Source: Venturia oleaginea
Lineage: Eukaryota; Ascomycota; Dothideomycetes; Venturiales; Venturiaceae
Direction of reading: 5' to 3'
Length of the DNA stretch: 64,000 nucleotides
NCBI GenBank assembly: GCA_013176395.1
Contig: JABMLP010000007.1
Span: 682,001 to 746,000, forward strand
Part shown: in pieces, positions 32,185-43,687 of the stretch
Position numbering within the stretch: the stretch's first letter is position 1
Layout: each line of letters starts with the position of its first letter
Notes under the pieces: generated by a model
Seen by the model: only the letters and a program-made list of their open reading frames with translations
Databases searched by the model: none
What the model was told of the DNA's origin: nothing
Program-made: the position numbers and the translations under genes

Positions 32185-33426
32185 TCATTCCAAAAACCTA
32201 ACCCTCCCTTTCTGCCCCTGAGCCCCACCGCCACCAATCTTCATCCCCCTCCTCCTCTCTTCAGCCCGTCGACTCCTCGCCTCCCTACCCTCCCGATTCT
32301 TCCACTCCAAAATCTGCTGCCGCCTCCTCTGACTCCTCGCATAGGCCATAGCAGGTGTTGGTCTGAATCCAATACCATTAACACCATATCCGTCATCATC
32401 AGGATCAAGCGCTAAGTGACCTGTGATTTCGGAGTCTTGCCATGAGAGATCTGCTTCCGTATTTTCGTTGTGTGAAGATGAGGACAAGAAGTTGGGAGGA
32501 GAAAAGGTCGTCGCTGGGAGGATCATTGCATGCTTACTCGGCGAAAGTGAAGGAGGGGGCGGGCTCCCACGGTGTGAATTCGGTGCGGGTGGTTGTGGCG
32601 TCTCCGGAATCTCTAATACCCTTCCTTCCTCCGATTTCTCGCGGAAACTGAGAGAGTGATGCCAGCTCGTACCGCCACCTCCTGCTCTTCGAGGACTGAA
32701 GCCATCACTGCTCCCTTCCTCTGCCATGTAGTTGTGGGAACTAGAAGAGCGGAAAACATCCTCAAAGTCCTCCAGCCGTCTTTTCTTTCTCTCCTTCCCT
32801 TCGCCTTGTCCTCCAAACCTCAAGACCGGGACGTCCCCAAATGTAGGCCGTTGTAAATCCAATTCACCCAATTTCTTCGCAACAGTCGTACGTGGAGAAC
32901 TCGCTCCCTCATCCACTTCTTCCAGCCCAGCCCTTCTCAACTCTCCACTCTCCCCTCTAACAATCAGATTCGTATTCAAAACTGGAAGCCTCGATCTATC
33001 CCAGCTTGAGGGTTTAGGCGTAACCAAAATCTTCGGCGAAAATCTCTCTCCCTTCAAGTGACTATTGATTTCCGCAAAATTCGTCACTTTCTCGAGCTCC
33101 CCCTCAACCTTCAAATCTGGCGCAAACCCCATCCCAATCTCCTCCTGCGAATCCCTCCTCTTCCTCTTCGGACTGCCCCTCAAAATTCCCTTCGCTTCAC
33201 TCTGCACGTGTTGTAACGGAGGTATTCGCGGCGTTGGAATCATGTCCTGGACCTGTCCCCCTCTCTGATCTTGCTTCTGCTTTATCGGCGTCGATTGAGG
33301 TTGCGCGTGCGACCGCAGGGTATGAGGAGAGCTAGAGGGAGACTGTGACTGCGCTTGTTTCCCATCCAGCGACATAGCCGCAATCGCATTCGTCCTCGCC
33401 CTGAGTAGGATATCCGTAATGTCCAT
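32185..33426 (-). CDS. disordered hypothetical protein
   Basis: I do not recognise the function. Starting at ATG 33424-33426 (MDITDILLRARTNAIAAMS) the product is 413 residues. The open frame extends further upstream, but that extra part has no conserved look and I prefer the shorter start. The protein is rich in Ser, Pro, Arg and Gly and is probably mostly unfolded. It has a basic segment SPKRKRRDSQEE, an acidic patch near residue 350 (LDPDDDGYG), and a charged C-terminal helix (YARSQRRRQQILEWKNREGR). The basic clusters suggest a nuclear protein. It is in the same orientation as the chromatin gene to its right, but they are over a kilobase apart. Confidence 0.65.
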   Translation of the reverse strand: MDITDILLRARTNAIAAMSLDGKQAQSQSPSSSPHTLRSHAQPQSTPIKQKQDQRGGQVQDMIPTPRIPPLQHVQSEAKGILRGSPKRKRRDSQEEIGMGFAPDLKVEGELEKVTNFAEINSHLKGERFSPKILVTPKPSSWDRSRLPVLNTNLIVRGESGELRRAGLEEVDEGASSPRTTVAKKLGELDLQRPTFGDVPVLRFGGQGEGKERKKRRLEDFEDVFRSSSSHNYMAEEGSSDGFSPRRAGGGGTSWHHSLSFREKSEEGRVLEIPETPQPPAPNSHRGSPPPPSLSPSKHAMILPATTFSPPNFLSSSSHNENTEADLSWQDSEITGHLALDPDDDGYGVNGIGFRPTPAMAYARSQRRRQQILEWKNREGREARSRRAEERRRGMKIGGGGAQGQKGRVRFLE

Positions 33427-34134
33427 AAACCAATCCAGTTTCACTTCCAATCTCTTGTCCAGTACACTGACAATTCCAAGCTCCAAAAACCAGGTAATGG
33501 CAAGTCTGGCGCGATAAATCCGGGAAGTGGGTTGTATACGTAATGTCTCAGTGAATCGAGACGCGGGTAATGGTGAGCGTACGTGTCGTAATGGTAAATA
33601 TCGTAAGTGTCGAGTGAAGGAGAGCCTCTGCGATGTACGACTCAACGCGCACAGCTGTGGACATGGACGCGAATGGCAGAACGAGGAATGGGGTTGAATT
33701 GCCGAGTGAGGGGTCGTGTTGATGTTGACTTGGTGCCACGGTGGGATGCGATTTAGCTCCAGATTGACATCGAAGATCTCACTAGTCAAGTTCCGTGATC
33801 ATCCCAGCGCCGGGTAAGGCTGCACTGCATGAAGCCAGGGTGCATCGGGTTTCTTCAGGCATTAAGCAACCAACAGCCTGACCTTCACTCCACACAGAGC
33901 ACCGGAGGATACAAATGAGAAAGCATGAGCAGTCAGATTAGGCAGTCTAATAATACTCCTATTCATACAGCACAACAACAACGATGAAAACAATCCACCA
34001 AGCATAATGAGAAAGAATAGGATATAAGAATGGGGGAATCGCGACACGACAACCTCTCCTCGACGCCCATAAAATGCAAACATTCAATACCCCTCCCAGT
34101 TACCCACTGCGATACAGACCTCCCATGCGAGCTT
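33427..34134. other. intergenic
   Basis: Contains the upstream region of the disordered-protein gene. No supported gene was found. An open frame continuous with that gene runs to about 33789, but it is Ser/His/Arg-rich without recognisable features. Confidence 0.35.
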
Positions 34135-34440
34135 CTAATGCCTATCGACGCTGCCCTCGATCGTGCCATACACGCACTTGCTCTTGCTTTTGGAACTGAC
34201 ACATTCCGCACACTTCGGCCGCTTTTCGTCGCATCTCAACAGAATCGTGCGACAACGGCGACAGGCAGTCGCAATATCCCCAAGCAGTGATCTAGACTCT
34301 TCGATATCGTAAGTACACACCTCATCAGGCCCTGCGTTTCGAGAGCATTTGTCACAATTCGGCCGTTGCCAACCACATTTTGTTTCCAGGCGGAAACAAC
34401 GGCGACGCGGTTTTCTAGCACTAATGGGGCTTGATCTTGA
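34135..34440 (-). CDS. tandem zinc-cluster-like fragment
   Basis: A frame of about 100 residues contains two consecutive Zn(II)2Cys6-like motifs. The second is canonical: CRRCRTILLRCDEKRPKC then AEC and eight residues to the last Cys (CX2CX6CX6CX2CX8C). The first, RRRCFRLETKCGWQRPNCDK then C and VC, keeps five of six cysteines; the first position is Arg (CGT where TGT would be Cys). Such modules bind CGG-type DNA in fungal transcription factors, normally once at the N-terminus of a long protein. Here no ATG opens the frame and no regulatory domain follows, so this is an exon of a larger gene I cannot delimit, or a decayed gene. Confidence 0.4.
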   Translation of the reverse strand, partial: SRSSPISARKPRRRCFRLETKCGWQRPNCDKCSRNAGPDEVCTYDIEESRSLLGDIATACRRCRTILLRCDEKRPKCAECVSSKSKSKCVYGTIEGSVDRH

Positions 34441-34644
34441 GATTATTAACAATGACTCTCCAACAGTTCATAATATTTCTGCAGTTACGACTGTGGAACT
34501 GAGTCCGAAGCTGAACCTAGATTGACCTGCCCAGGCGTTTTGGTTCCTCGATTTTGTGCCGGCGTGCCGAAGGGATGCATAGCCGAGGCATTCCTGCCCA
34601 CCTTGTTAACTATGTCCCTCCCGATGGTCATAAACTATTTGCAA

Positions 34645-37443
34645 TTACGACTGTTGAGGAACAGGAGTCGGTCCTCCTCCATTCACCTGTCCTGGTACTG
34701 CAAACCCTCCATTCTGTACCGGTGTCCCTGGTTGCGGAGTACCACTCATTTGTCGACCTGATGTGCCCATCGTCGCCATCCTCTGACGCTGCTGCTGCTG
34801 CTGCTGAGGCTGTTGTTGACCTCCATATTGTTGACCTGCGAACTGCTGGCCCACACCTTGACTGATAGGCGCTGGTCGATAGTACGACGGGTTTTGCTGC
34901 GGAGCTGCCGTTGTCGCTGGTTGATATGCAGGTCTAGACTGGTTGAATTGTGGAGGCGCTATTGGCCCTGACGCCATAACAGGGGATGCTGTACGTGGCT
35001 GTGGAGCTTGCGACGAAGCATAGTTGTACATTTGTGCAGGCGGCTGAGGACGAGCTTGATGTGCAGACGAAGGCGCCGGCGGCTGTGCATATTGCCGCGG
35101 CGCTGTGGGTGTGCCTTGAAAATGTTGCTGCTGGGTCTGGTGAGGCTGCGTATAATTTGCCTTCTGCCCTGCGAGGTTGTACAGATTCTGCAGAGAATTG
35201 GACGAATTGAAGTTGGCAGGTCTCGGTGCGCTTTGTGTATATGTTTGGGGAGTGTAGCCATGGCGAGGCGTGGTCGTTGGGTATCCACCTGAAAATGTCT
35301 GAACACCACCACCTGAACGCTGATATGGAAGTGCAGCTGGACGAGATTGCTGCGCTTGATTTGGATAGAAGCCCGGAGCGGCTGGCCGGGATGTTGCAGG
35401 GGCTACAGGTGCTCGGTTGTATTGGCTTGGAGTGGCGTTGTAACTTCCATATGTTCCAGATCCTGCGCGATGGAGATTGGGCACCATAGGGGCTGCCGTA
35501 GCAGCATATGCTTGTTGTTTGAGGGCACGAGCTCCCTCGTCCTCTTCCATCACACCGCGAGGGTTATCAGATTCGATGACGATGCTCGTCTTGATGTTCA
35601 GTTCCTCCAGCTGGTCCCCGTTCAAGCGAGCTACAGCGTAAGGTGGCAATGAATTGACGAGGTACGCAAGCTGTAATTTCAGCGTCTTGTAGATTTCCAT
35701 CTCGGCAGTGGAAGGTGTCGAGGGGCTGCCCATGAGATCTGTGAGTGGATTGTTCTGGCCAACCGTTGTTCTTGAGCTTGTTGCAAGAGACGAATTCCGG
35801 ATGCGTTGGTGTGATGATAGCGTCTCCAACAGATTCGAGATGTCTCGCAATATTTCGTCGACCTCTTTATCTTCCTTCTCCTCTTCTTCAAGCTTGTCAA
35901 GACCAAGAGCCGCCGGGTCAAAAGATTCGACTGCTTCTTTGATGGCTGCGTCTTCCGTCTCGGGATCCACAATTTCTTCGACCCCTAGATCCAGCAGTGC
36001 AGGGTCGATGGCCAAACTGGCTGCGGCGAAGCGATCGATGATCTTGTTCCACCACACTTGGTTGCGGGTTTCCTGTGGGACAACCGCACCAGCATTGTCG
36101 TAATTTGGAGCAAAACTGCCATAAACCTTGCGGAAAAGAGCTTCTGTTTCAGCACGTTTCAATGCTTCCTTCTCCTCGGGAGAGGGCGCCTGGAATGCCT
36201 CTCCTGTACTGAGCGTCCTATCGCGTTGCTTCCTCTTGGCCTGTGGAGAGGCCGGTTCTCGCGGTGAATCGACGCCCCCATATCCTAGCCAAGTTCCAAC
36301 GGACTGTTTCGCAGCGGGGTAATTGAACCCATCTCTTCTGGCAGATTTGGAGGGTTGATCCAAGGGCACAAACGCGATTGTGTTTCCAGTAGTTGTCAGC
36401 TTTTTTGATGGTTTGGGAGGTTGCAGTTTTGGCAGTGATGATGGCGGAGCGAAAAGGGCGCCAAAAGTGGAGGCCTTTTTGTTTTTCGCGTCGTCCCCAA
36501 CAGGCCGTGAAGGAATTTTGGTTGTTGAGATGAAGCTGGGAAGGCCGGATTCGCGCAAAGGGGCAACTACTTCCACTGATGCATTCTCTTTCGTCCCGGA
36601 TTTTGAGTGCACAGTGATAGGCGTTTGGAAACTCGAGAAAAGCTGTCTTGATCCTGGCGCGTTCGCAGAAAATGTGAGCACAGTTTTGCCATTCTGCAAC
36701 ACCTCTCCGTCAACGACTTCCGCTTTGACGGCCACCTCTGGAGACATTGTGTCACCATTCGTAGTCTTCTCAACGCCATTTTTCGCGCAGACTTTTAGTG
36801 CTAATCTGTTCTTTTCTGCGTCCACCATATCCCCAAGCACTTTCTGAAGTGCCAGTACTTCGTTGCGTAAACTCATTTCCTGCGGTGACAACGGATTTGG
36901 TCTACCATAAGGGCTGGAATATGCGTTCGCATCCTTCGCTTGGATGGGTGCAAGTATTGCGTTTGCTACCATCTCCACATCCCGGACCAGCACGTCCAGG
37001 TTTGCATATTGGCCATGTTTGAGTTTGTCGGCAATGGTAGCAGCAGCGTCCTGGTTGAACTTCGGGCGCTTGGTGGAGGGCTCGCTGGAGGTGGAAGACT
37101 TCTTGAGTTCGGTGGTGACATTGAAAGTAAGGATTGAGGGCGTAGTGTCATAGCTATTATCCATCAAATCAGTACTTGCAACATTCTGCATATAGTTTCA
37201 GGTCAGGGACACCCACTCGGACAGCACAATGAAGATGTCATTCAGTGTATCCAGCAATGGACCGTCGTGAGATGTGGCGGGGGGGGTTTGCTGTGGAAGT
37301 TCTGAGGTGCCATTGGTTTGCGGCGCATCTTCTTCTGCAGAATCGCGCTTTCTTTTCGGTGGTTGTATCGCGCTATCTGGTTCCTGTTGCGGCGGCGGTG
37401 CTGGGGTGGTTGCGCCGTTAGCGACGAGATCGGGCGTGGACAT
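34645..37443 (-). CDS. bromodomain-like chromatin regulator with Gln/Pro-rich tail
   Basis: Two exons, 37217-37443 and 34645-37153, give 911 residues. The 63-nt intron uses donor GTGGGT and acceptor AATAG, with a CTGAT branch-like site. The N-terminus has a nuclear-type signal (PPKRKRD), then DTLNDIFIVLSD joined to YDTTPSILTFNV. IADKLKHGQYANLDVLVRDV resembles the last helices of a divergent bromodomain. Further on lie KVYGSFAPNYDNAGAVVPQE, an acidic helix (LEEEEKEDKEVDEILRDIS), and a long Gln/Pro/Tyr/Ala-rich tail ending in a polyglutamine stretch. The arrangement recalls RSC-type remodeller subunits such as Rsc58, but that is inference from a weak match. A role in nuclear chromatin or transcription is more secure than the exact identity. 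Confidence 0.7.
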
Positions 37444-38075
37444 GGCAAGTGTCCACCAAGTCTTAGTCGATGGCGTGAAGTGCCTGGGTTGGGTGCAGAT
37501 AGTCGACGCGATGGATGGGGGGATTTTGGATGGAGAATTGCACAGGTAGGCGCCGTGAGGAGATGTCCGATACGCCCCAGGATGAAATGCGGCGGCGTGT
37601 TGGGATGATTTGACGCGTAGATATTTAGTGTTCGTCCAGTGTCGATGGGTCGGGGGGCCGAATGTTCTCCTGGCGGATGGAATAGACCGTGGGAGGTGGA
37701 ATGGCTATAGTTTGAGAGAACACGACCGTGCGAAAATCAGGCCACAAGGCAAAAACCGTTGAAATATTGGAACGGTTTTGGAAAGTGCAAATGTCTAATG
37801 GTCGTTCCAATGGGACCGTGGGTGAGGTGTGTTATCTCATTGCTCTCATCCAGTAGTGGCCCTGGAATTGTTGTTGGTCTCTTCGCCTGGAATAATAGCT
37901 GTTCCTGATCCGTCTAGCGTGAGGACGTTGGCCGTGTCTGGTGGCATCCTGGACGACAAATTATTCACGGGCATCTATTTGATCTTTAGTATTATATTGA
38001 TTTAGCCAACTTTCTCAGAAGAGCGAAAATACTACAAGCTAAATCAACCGAGCGATAGAGAACTGGAAAGCTCTG
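37444..38075. other. intergenic
   Basis: Upstream region of the bromodomain-like gene. No supported gene is present. Confidence 0.4.
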
Positions 38076-38741
38076 TCAGCCACGGTCCTGATCTTCATCC
38101 ATACTTGTTTTCCAATCACCCGTCGTACGCAGGAGGATCTTAATTATACCACCAGCCTGATACACAGGTAAGTGTTCATTCTCCACCCGTCTATCAACCA
38201 AGAAAACCGGCGGTCTAACACCAGGATCACTCATATCCTCATTATAACGCCCAAAAAAACCCAACACACCCAACCAAAAAGTCTTCACTAGTCCCCGAAA
38301 TATTCAAGTCCTCACTCAACACATACTCCGCATCCTCATCTTCGCTATCATTGTCCGCGTAGATATTTTCGTTTCTTTCTAGGCGAGCGAGTCCCTCGGC
38401 GAGTAGTTTGGCGCAGTCGGTGGCTGGATCTAATTCGCGTTGTAATTTCTCTATGATCTGGTTGACGAATGGCCGTTTGGATGATCTTGGCTGTCGAGTT
38501 CGGCTTTTGCGAAGATGAGGTTGCGGATGAGTATCGCGAGCAGCTGTGTTCGTGGAATTGTTAGAGAAAGGTCAGTACAAAACATCTGAGAATCTTTTGA
38601 CACTGTTCTTACTAAATACGAAACCGGTTGTTCGTCCATACTTGCGTGGAGGCTGGAGCGGCGGAAAAGGAAAGCATTAAGAGTTACCACGGTCACGTCG
38701 ACTGCTGATATTTGGGCGAACACTTTAGCTCCTAGCACCAT
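38076..38741 (-). pseudogene. uncertain minus-strand gene, frame disrupted
   Basis: I do not recognise this product. Reading from ATG at 38741, MVLGAKVFAQISAVDVTVVT continues to a clean intron (GTAAGA...AACACAG, about 82 nt) and then LLAILIRNLIFAKAELDSQ. The next plausible segment, RPFVNQIIEKLQRELDPATD followed by CAKLLAEGLARLERNEN and an acidic stretch, is in another frame. The end, GFFGRYNEDMSDPGVRPPVF, is in yet another. Either small introns were missed or the gene has frameshifts near 38480 and 38270. I call it broken with low confidence. Confidence 0.3.
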
Positions 38742-39008
38742 CTCCTTCCTAATCTAATCTGTTGCGATCGATAGACTCGTGCCAAAAACCGAGGAGATTT
38801 CGATGGCTGATTGATGCAATGAACTTGTCGCACGAGCCCTGCGAAACTTAGGTGCGCACCATCTTCCCAAGGAGGAAAGTATACCAAGTCAGTTACTAAA
38901 TACAGGCCTTGGCCTACGACAAAAATTACTGCCTTAGAAACATAAAAGTAACGAAATTCTCAATATAAACGACATGCAAGTACCCTCACCTCGAAATTTC
39001 CTCTAAGC

Positions 39009-39408
39009 ATGGCGCCCTCAATTCCTGTCATCGCGATCCACATTCTCAATATCATTATCGGTATCCTTAGCATTGCTATTCTAGCACTTGTCATCCGTAG
39101 TGTGGTTCTAACGGACTCGCCTGCAACTTCTCTACCCGAATATGTCAAAGGAGTGCCCAGAAGCCTTCTCTTCTGGCCTGGATGTGGCGGCATTGTGGAC
39201 GCGTTGCTGTTTGCTTTCCTGTGGTTCATGACGCCATCCATATTTGCTGGAAAGGTGGGCATTCTCTCAAGTAGCTGCCTGAAATTAAGTTGACTGTGGT
39301 CATTAGGCTCGGAAAAGACGTGGCTCCAAATACACCTTGCCTTCTCAGATAAAGACTCCCTGCGCTTTGAGTTACAGAAGCTTGCTGCGCCGTTTTCGTT
39401 GCCGGTGA
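39009..39408 (+). CDS. possible small membrane protein, two exons
   Basis: Exons 39009-39254 and 39307-39408 give 115 residues. The 52-nt intron (GTGGGC...CATTAG, with a GTTGAC branch-like site) joins two codon-complete exons. The product has two hydrophobic helices: HILNIIIGILSIAILALVIR near the start, and LLFWPGCGGIVDALLFAFLW in the middle. The loop between them resembles the first half of fungal MARVEL-like four-helix membrane proteins. A basic, non-conserved tail replaces the second half. It may be a truncated relic. No signal for localisation other than the membrane helices is seen. Confidence 0.4.
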
Positions 39409-40916
39409 AAGAAAGATATAAGCTGATACCAATCACCTTTAGCGAAAACAAGCCAAACCACGCCAGACATGGACGACCCAACTCTCGATCCCTCGCCCAA
39501 AATTATTCATACTTTGCCTCGGAATGCATGAGAGCCGGAGCATGAGCTGTTGATGGATTTGTGCGTCGATGGTGCACAGCGCCACAGAAAACATTGATCG
39601 GGTAGAAGTTATAGGCTGTGAGACTGTGACTTACTCATTCATGTGACCTCGAGTCTGATCCAGAATCCTATCAGCTGAGAGTCAACTTCTTTGGTCGTTG
39701 GCCGAGGTATAAATACCTTCCCAATCTGTCCTACTCTCAAACACCAAACCAGCATTCAGCTACGGGGCCTACGATAGGTCGTTGTCGGGCTCAGATTGTG
39801 CCACCAGACTGATCGAATATCAATTCTTCGAGGTTCTCAGATTATCCGCAAGTAATGGCGGTTGAATCCGTTGAAGACTTCACTGATGATGGTTTTTTCT
39901 CGTTACTATGATAATGATTTGCGTTTCTCAAACAAGTACATTGGAGAAGTGATATCTAGTCCCCATATCTGATTCTCCAGGACGCATGATTTCCAAGATA
40001 TCATCCCCATTTTGCAAAGCAGGTAAACGAGGCCTGAGCAATTGCGCGTGTTAATGCTATGAAAAACAATTGACTAATGTAACACTTATAGATATCAAGG
40101 ATGCAGGTACATTCTCCTTGGTCTCGGTACTTAACCCATGTAACATTCCACCAAATCATCCCATGTATGAACCATTAGTGATCCCCCGAACACAAAAAAT
40201 CCAGGGATAAAATCTTCATCTGCGTAAACATGGGCCTCAACAAGCAACAACACGCAGTCAATTGGAAAATGGGGTGTCCTCTCAGTCATCCTTTAATACA
40301 CTTCATTCCCCAAGCTCACAGCTCACCCAAAACATCAGGAAGGGATGAACCTGGGCCAGTTAATTCACCATTCTTCAAAAAGATGTTGACAGTCTTGTCG
40401 CTAAATACTGATCACCACACAAAACTGAGGATGATAATCAGCACTCAGCCGTGCTTCAAAGGGAGGTTTGAGGACAAAGGCTCGACCCCATCGCACAACT
40501 AAATCAATCGACGCAGATCAAACCCATCATGTCTTTGTTCAGCTCAGTCTGTGTTGTTTCGTACAAGACGCCTACCGCATACAATTTATAGTCGCATAAA
40601 TATCCCTGCAACCAGTTTCTGTTTCATTCTCCTTTGGGTTCCCCGCATCTAGGTTCATTTCGTCTATTCATTTCGTCTTGCATTGTCCCATTTCGGAGGA
40701 GATGGATCAACCATGTTGAAGAACGATAAGAGGCAGTGTAGTCGCGGTCTTTGGCAAATGACCGGGATCGATCCCGAACAGAAAAAGTGGTACCTAGAAA
40801 TCAGCTGCAAACCTCCCAAGGCTTGAATGGACAAAATAGCTCGCCACAAAATTCCAATGTGCAAAGCCCCATCTATTATATCAATCAGTATCAAGTATCT
40901 CTTACACAGCCGTCAC
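39409..40916. other. intergenic, 1.5 kb
   Basis: No supported gene. A TATA-like GGTATAAATACC at about 39708 is followed by a C-rich leader and an 18-codon frame from ATG 39855, too short to call. The end of the region is the 3' flank of MIC26. Confidence 0.35.
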
Positions 40917-41736
40917 TCATTTTCCCTTCTTAATCCAGTCTTCCGTCTTCCCTCTGACCTCGTCAATCTTATCCTCAAGCATACCTACACTCATCTTCGA
41001 ATGCGCAATTCCTGTCTCAATAAAAGTTGAGACCCTCTCCTTGATCCTCAAATGTGTGTCTGCGACCACCGGGAATTTCTTCTCATACCTCCATGCCAAG
41101 TCGCCAATGTTGCCCATTGTGACCGGGATAACGTAACAGCCCGCCGCAACACCTACAGCCAACGGGAATGTAGCTCTCAGCAAAATATTTCGGTTGCGCA
41201 CGAGGATTGAGGAACCCATTGCCGCTACCAAAACATATAATCCGCCTGGCATGACTCGTTCGCCAGAGGTTTTCGGTGGTGCCAAACCAACAATCGTAGA
41301 GGTGAACGAGTGCTCCAAGTTGAAGGCTTTTGTGAGGAGGTTGTTTGTCGCATCTTCGGCTGACGCAGCATATTTGTGCAGGAAAAGGCGGGAGGTAGCT
41401 ACTTGTTCTGCGAGACGGTCGGTAGGTGTTCGGCCTCTTGTGGGCTCGGGTGTAAACGGAGTTGTGTCGGAGGGCGAGGTGTAGGAATCATCATAGATGG
41501 ATTTCTTGGAAGAGATCTGTTGAGTTATTAGACGCGAACTGAAACCGTGAATGTGGTTGCTGGAAGCGTACAGATTCTGGCGACTCTGATGCTTCGGCAT
41601 GGGCAGGTGTAGGTCGGAAAACAAGGCCGACTGCCAGAGCTGTTATTGGGATCGCAGCCCTCTATGATCGATTAGTAAGGATTCGTAATGATAGATAGAG
41701 CACACGTACAGGCGATATGAAGCGCCGCGCAGCCAT
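40917..41736 (-). CDS. MIC26: MICOS complex subunit MIC26/MIC27 (apolipoprotein O family)
   Basis: This protein is a MICOS subunit at crista junctions of the inner mitochondrial membrane. Exons 41710-41736, 41572-41661 and 40917-41516 total 717 nt, or 238 residues. The N-terminus MAARRFISP joined to RAAIPITALAVGLVF looks like a mitochondrial targeting and hydrophobic leader. Two further hydrophobic segments follow in the family core: GGLYVLVAAMGSSILVRNRN and LLRATFPLAVGVAAGCYVIP. A Trp-Arg-Tyr-Glu helix (GDLAWRYEKKFPVVADTHLR) and an amphipathic C-terminus end the protein, as in the ApoO family. Intron 1 is GTACGT...CATAG (48 nt). Intron 2 is GTACGC...AACAG (55 nt) with branch site CTAATAAC. 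Both join in phase 0. Confidence 0.87.
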
Positions 41737-41893
41737 TGAGTGTGAAATTGAGGCACAATGGTTAATTGTAATAATTGTTGTCGTTTCCTGGCTTACAACT
41801 TGAGATCTCTAGATACTTGTAAACTACGTAATTATCGCTAGCGGACGTGTTATTTACGACAAAGCGTAACCATTATATCAGCAGTATCTTCCA

Positions 41894-43298
41894 GCACGGG
41901 TTGGCCAGAATTGACGGCGCACAGACCGCCTCAATATGTGATTTTAGAGTAATGTACAGATATCACCACAAAGCGCTTTGAATTCGCACTTGAGGCTGCT
42001 CAATAATTGATCTACAGCGCTGGGGCATCTCCCTCATGCGGTCACGAATTTGTTTAAGTGTAATATGGTCCTATTCTGCCTGAATATCTGCCTTGAATTG
42101 GGCCACCGTTGTCCACTTTCTACCAACCAATCTACCCTTCATGATGTTCCAACAAGCTTCTATAGAGTTCAAATCTGGTGACTCTGGAGGTTGGGTGAGT
42201 AATAAGAGATCTGCTTCGCGTTTAAGGAGGGCTGGAGGTGAGTTTAGTGAGTTGATTCCGTGCGATGGATCGCCATCCTCCTGTAGCCAGTATCTGCACT
42301 TGTGCTTTGCCTCCAAGTCCTGTATAGCCTTAATATGTTGTGGCAGTATCTTTTCAGCGTAAAAGACATGCGACATGCAGTTTCCTTTTGGTGTAGCATC
42401 CTGTTTTGCCTTCCAGTCATCGTAGACCTTGCAGCGCTCTGCAAAGGCAGTATCCAGCTCGTACTTGAGTTGCTTAGGCTTGGTAGGAGCCCGCTGCTTC
42501 TCTGGGGGCTCAACAGGATCTTTGTAGAATATGAGGCTACCTTTGTGTTTGTAGTTGACTCCGCCGGCGACGTGGATTGTGATGTCTAAACCTGTGCCTT
42601 TTGACTCATTTATAGACCTTTCTTGCCCGGGTTTACGTAGATCGTACTCGGGCTCTTCCATCAGCTGCTTCGACTGGAAGTGAGCCTCATCTGTGAACCA
42701 AATGCGAGACCAAAAGCCTGAAATCGTGGCGGTGAGGTGTTCTTGGCCGTACTGACGGCGGAGGGCTTGATTCTTTTTGCTAATTCTCTTTTGAAACTTC
42801 TTTTTGAATCGTTTGGCTCCTATCTGATTGGCGTGGCGACGTAAAGTTCGTGGTGCGGCTTCCAAATTGAGTTCTTCGACTTGATCTCGGTAGCCCATCT
42901 CGTGTGTTGGGTCATCTTGGTCAATTATCTTCTCTAAATCAGAGGCAGATACCAAGCTTTTTCTTCCTAAGATAGAACTCCTCTTTCTTGTTGTTCTAAG
43001 CGCTTTATTGCCCCAATCTTCTCGGTTTTTCCGCCATCTACGGCCGGTGGGAGTTGGGATGTTGATTCCAGGAAGGTGGCAAATAGATCTAAAGCTAGAG
43101 GAGGGACTAGCGGAGTCAAGGGCTTGAAAAAATCGATTTCGCTTCACGGTATCATATTCTCGACGATCAGTCTTTGGTAGCTTCTTTTTCGGCGTTGTGG
43201 GAGCCATAATGTGGTGGTTTGTATGGAATCTACGGGTTGTTTTAGAGATCGGATGAAGGTCAGGGGTCTGTGCGCCGTCAATTCCGGCCAACCCGTGC
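41894..43298 (-). mobile_element. Tc1/mariner-superfamily transposon
   Basis: Inverted termini of 34 bp start GCACGGGTTGGCC and continue to GCGCACAGACC, with one mismatch (A/G) between the left (41894-41927) and right (43265-43298) copies. One transposase frame lies between them on the minus strand. Flanking dinucleotides do not form a TA pair, so the target duplication is not visible. Length is about 1.4 kb, normal for the superfamily. Confidence 0.88.
42004..43207 (-). pseudogene. Tc1/mariner transposase with one premature stop
   Basis: The start is ATG 43205-43207 (MAPTTPKKKLPKTDRREYD); frames extending beyond it run into the terminal repeat. The protein has a basic HTH-containing N-terminus and a DDE core: WFTDEAHF (first Asp), WLQEDGDPSHG (second Asp) and SPDLNSIEACWN (Glu), with about 38 residues between the last two by my count. 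At 42071-42073 a TAG follows FKADIQAE. Reading on gives DHITLKQIRDRMREMPQRC. A relic at 43400-43560 has FQAEIQAEWDKITLTMIRKR, so the stop replaces Trp (TGG to TAG). All catalytic residues lie before the stop; about 30 C-terminal residues are lost. Confidence 0.85.
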
Positions 43299-43399
43299 AG
43301 CACAGGGTTCCTCAAATCTGACTGCGCAGGGCGCTCGGACCCACCATCCCATCTTTTGAACTTGAATGTATTATGCTATTTACCCCACGTTTGACTTGC

Positions 43400-43560
43400 A
43401 ATGGATCTCTGGTTTTTGCTGAATCATCTTACATCTCTCTGGCATCTCTCTGGCATCTCTCTGATCCTTTTCCGTATCATTGTGAGCGTTATCTTGTCCC
43501 ATTCTGCCTGGATTTCAGCCTGGAAATAAGCCACCGACGACCACCTCCTGCCAGAATATG
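43400..43560 (-). pseudogene. relic of a second Tc1/mariner transposase C-terminus
   Basis: On the minus strand, this stretch reads AYFQAEIQAEWDKITLTM then IRKRIREMPERCQRD, clearly the C-terminal end of a transposase related to the one just to the left. Only about 50 residues remain. It sits at the 5' end of the membrane-protein pseudogene, so an insertion may have removed that gene's start. Confidence 0.7.
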
Positions 43561-43687
43561 CGGCACAGGACTCATCTTGCAGACCGTGGGCGATTTATCT
43601 CCACTTTCTGTTTTCAATTGCGAATCGAATTGGCGCGTCACGACAACACTGTCGGCCTCGTCCACTTCGTCGGCCGGCCATTCACTG

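Noticed and set aside
43208..43315. N-terminal extension of the Tc1/mariner transposase
   Set aside because: The extra residues are encoded by the terminal inverted repeat and flanking DNA; the downstream ATG at 43207 is the sensible start.
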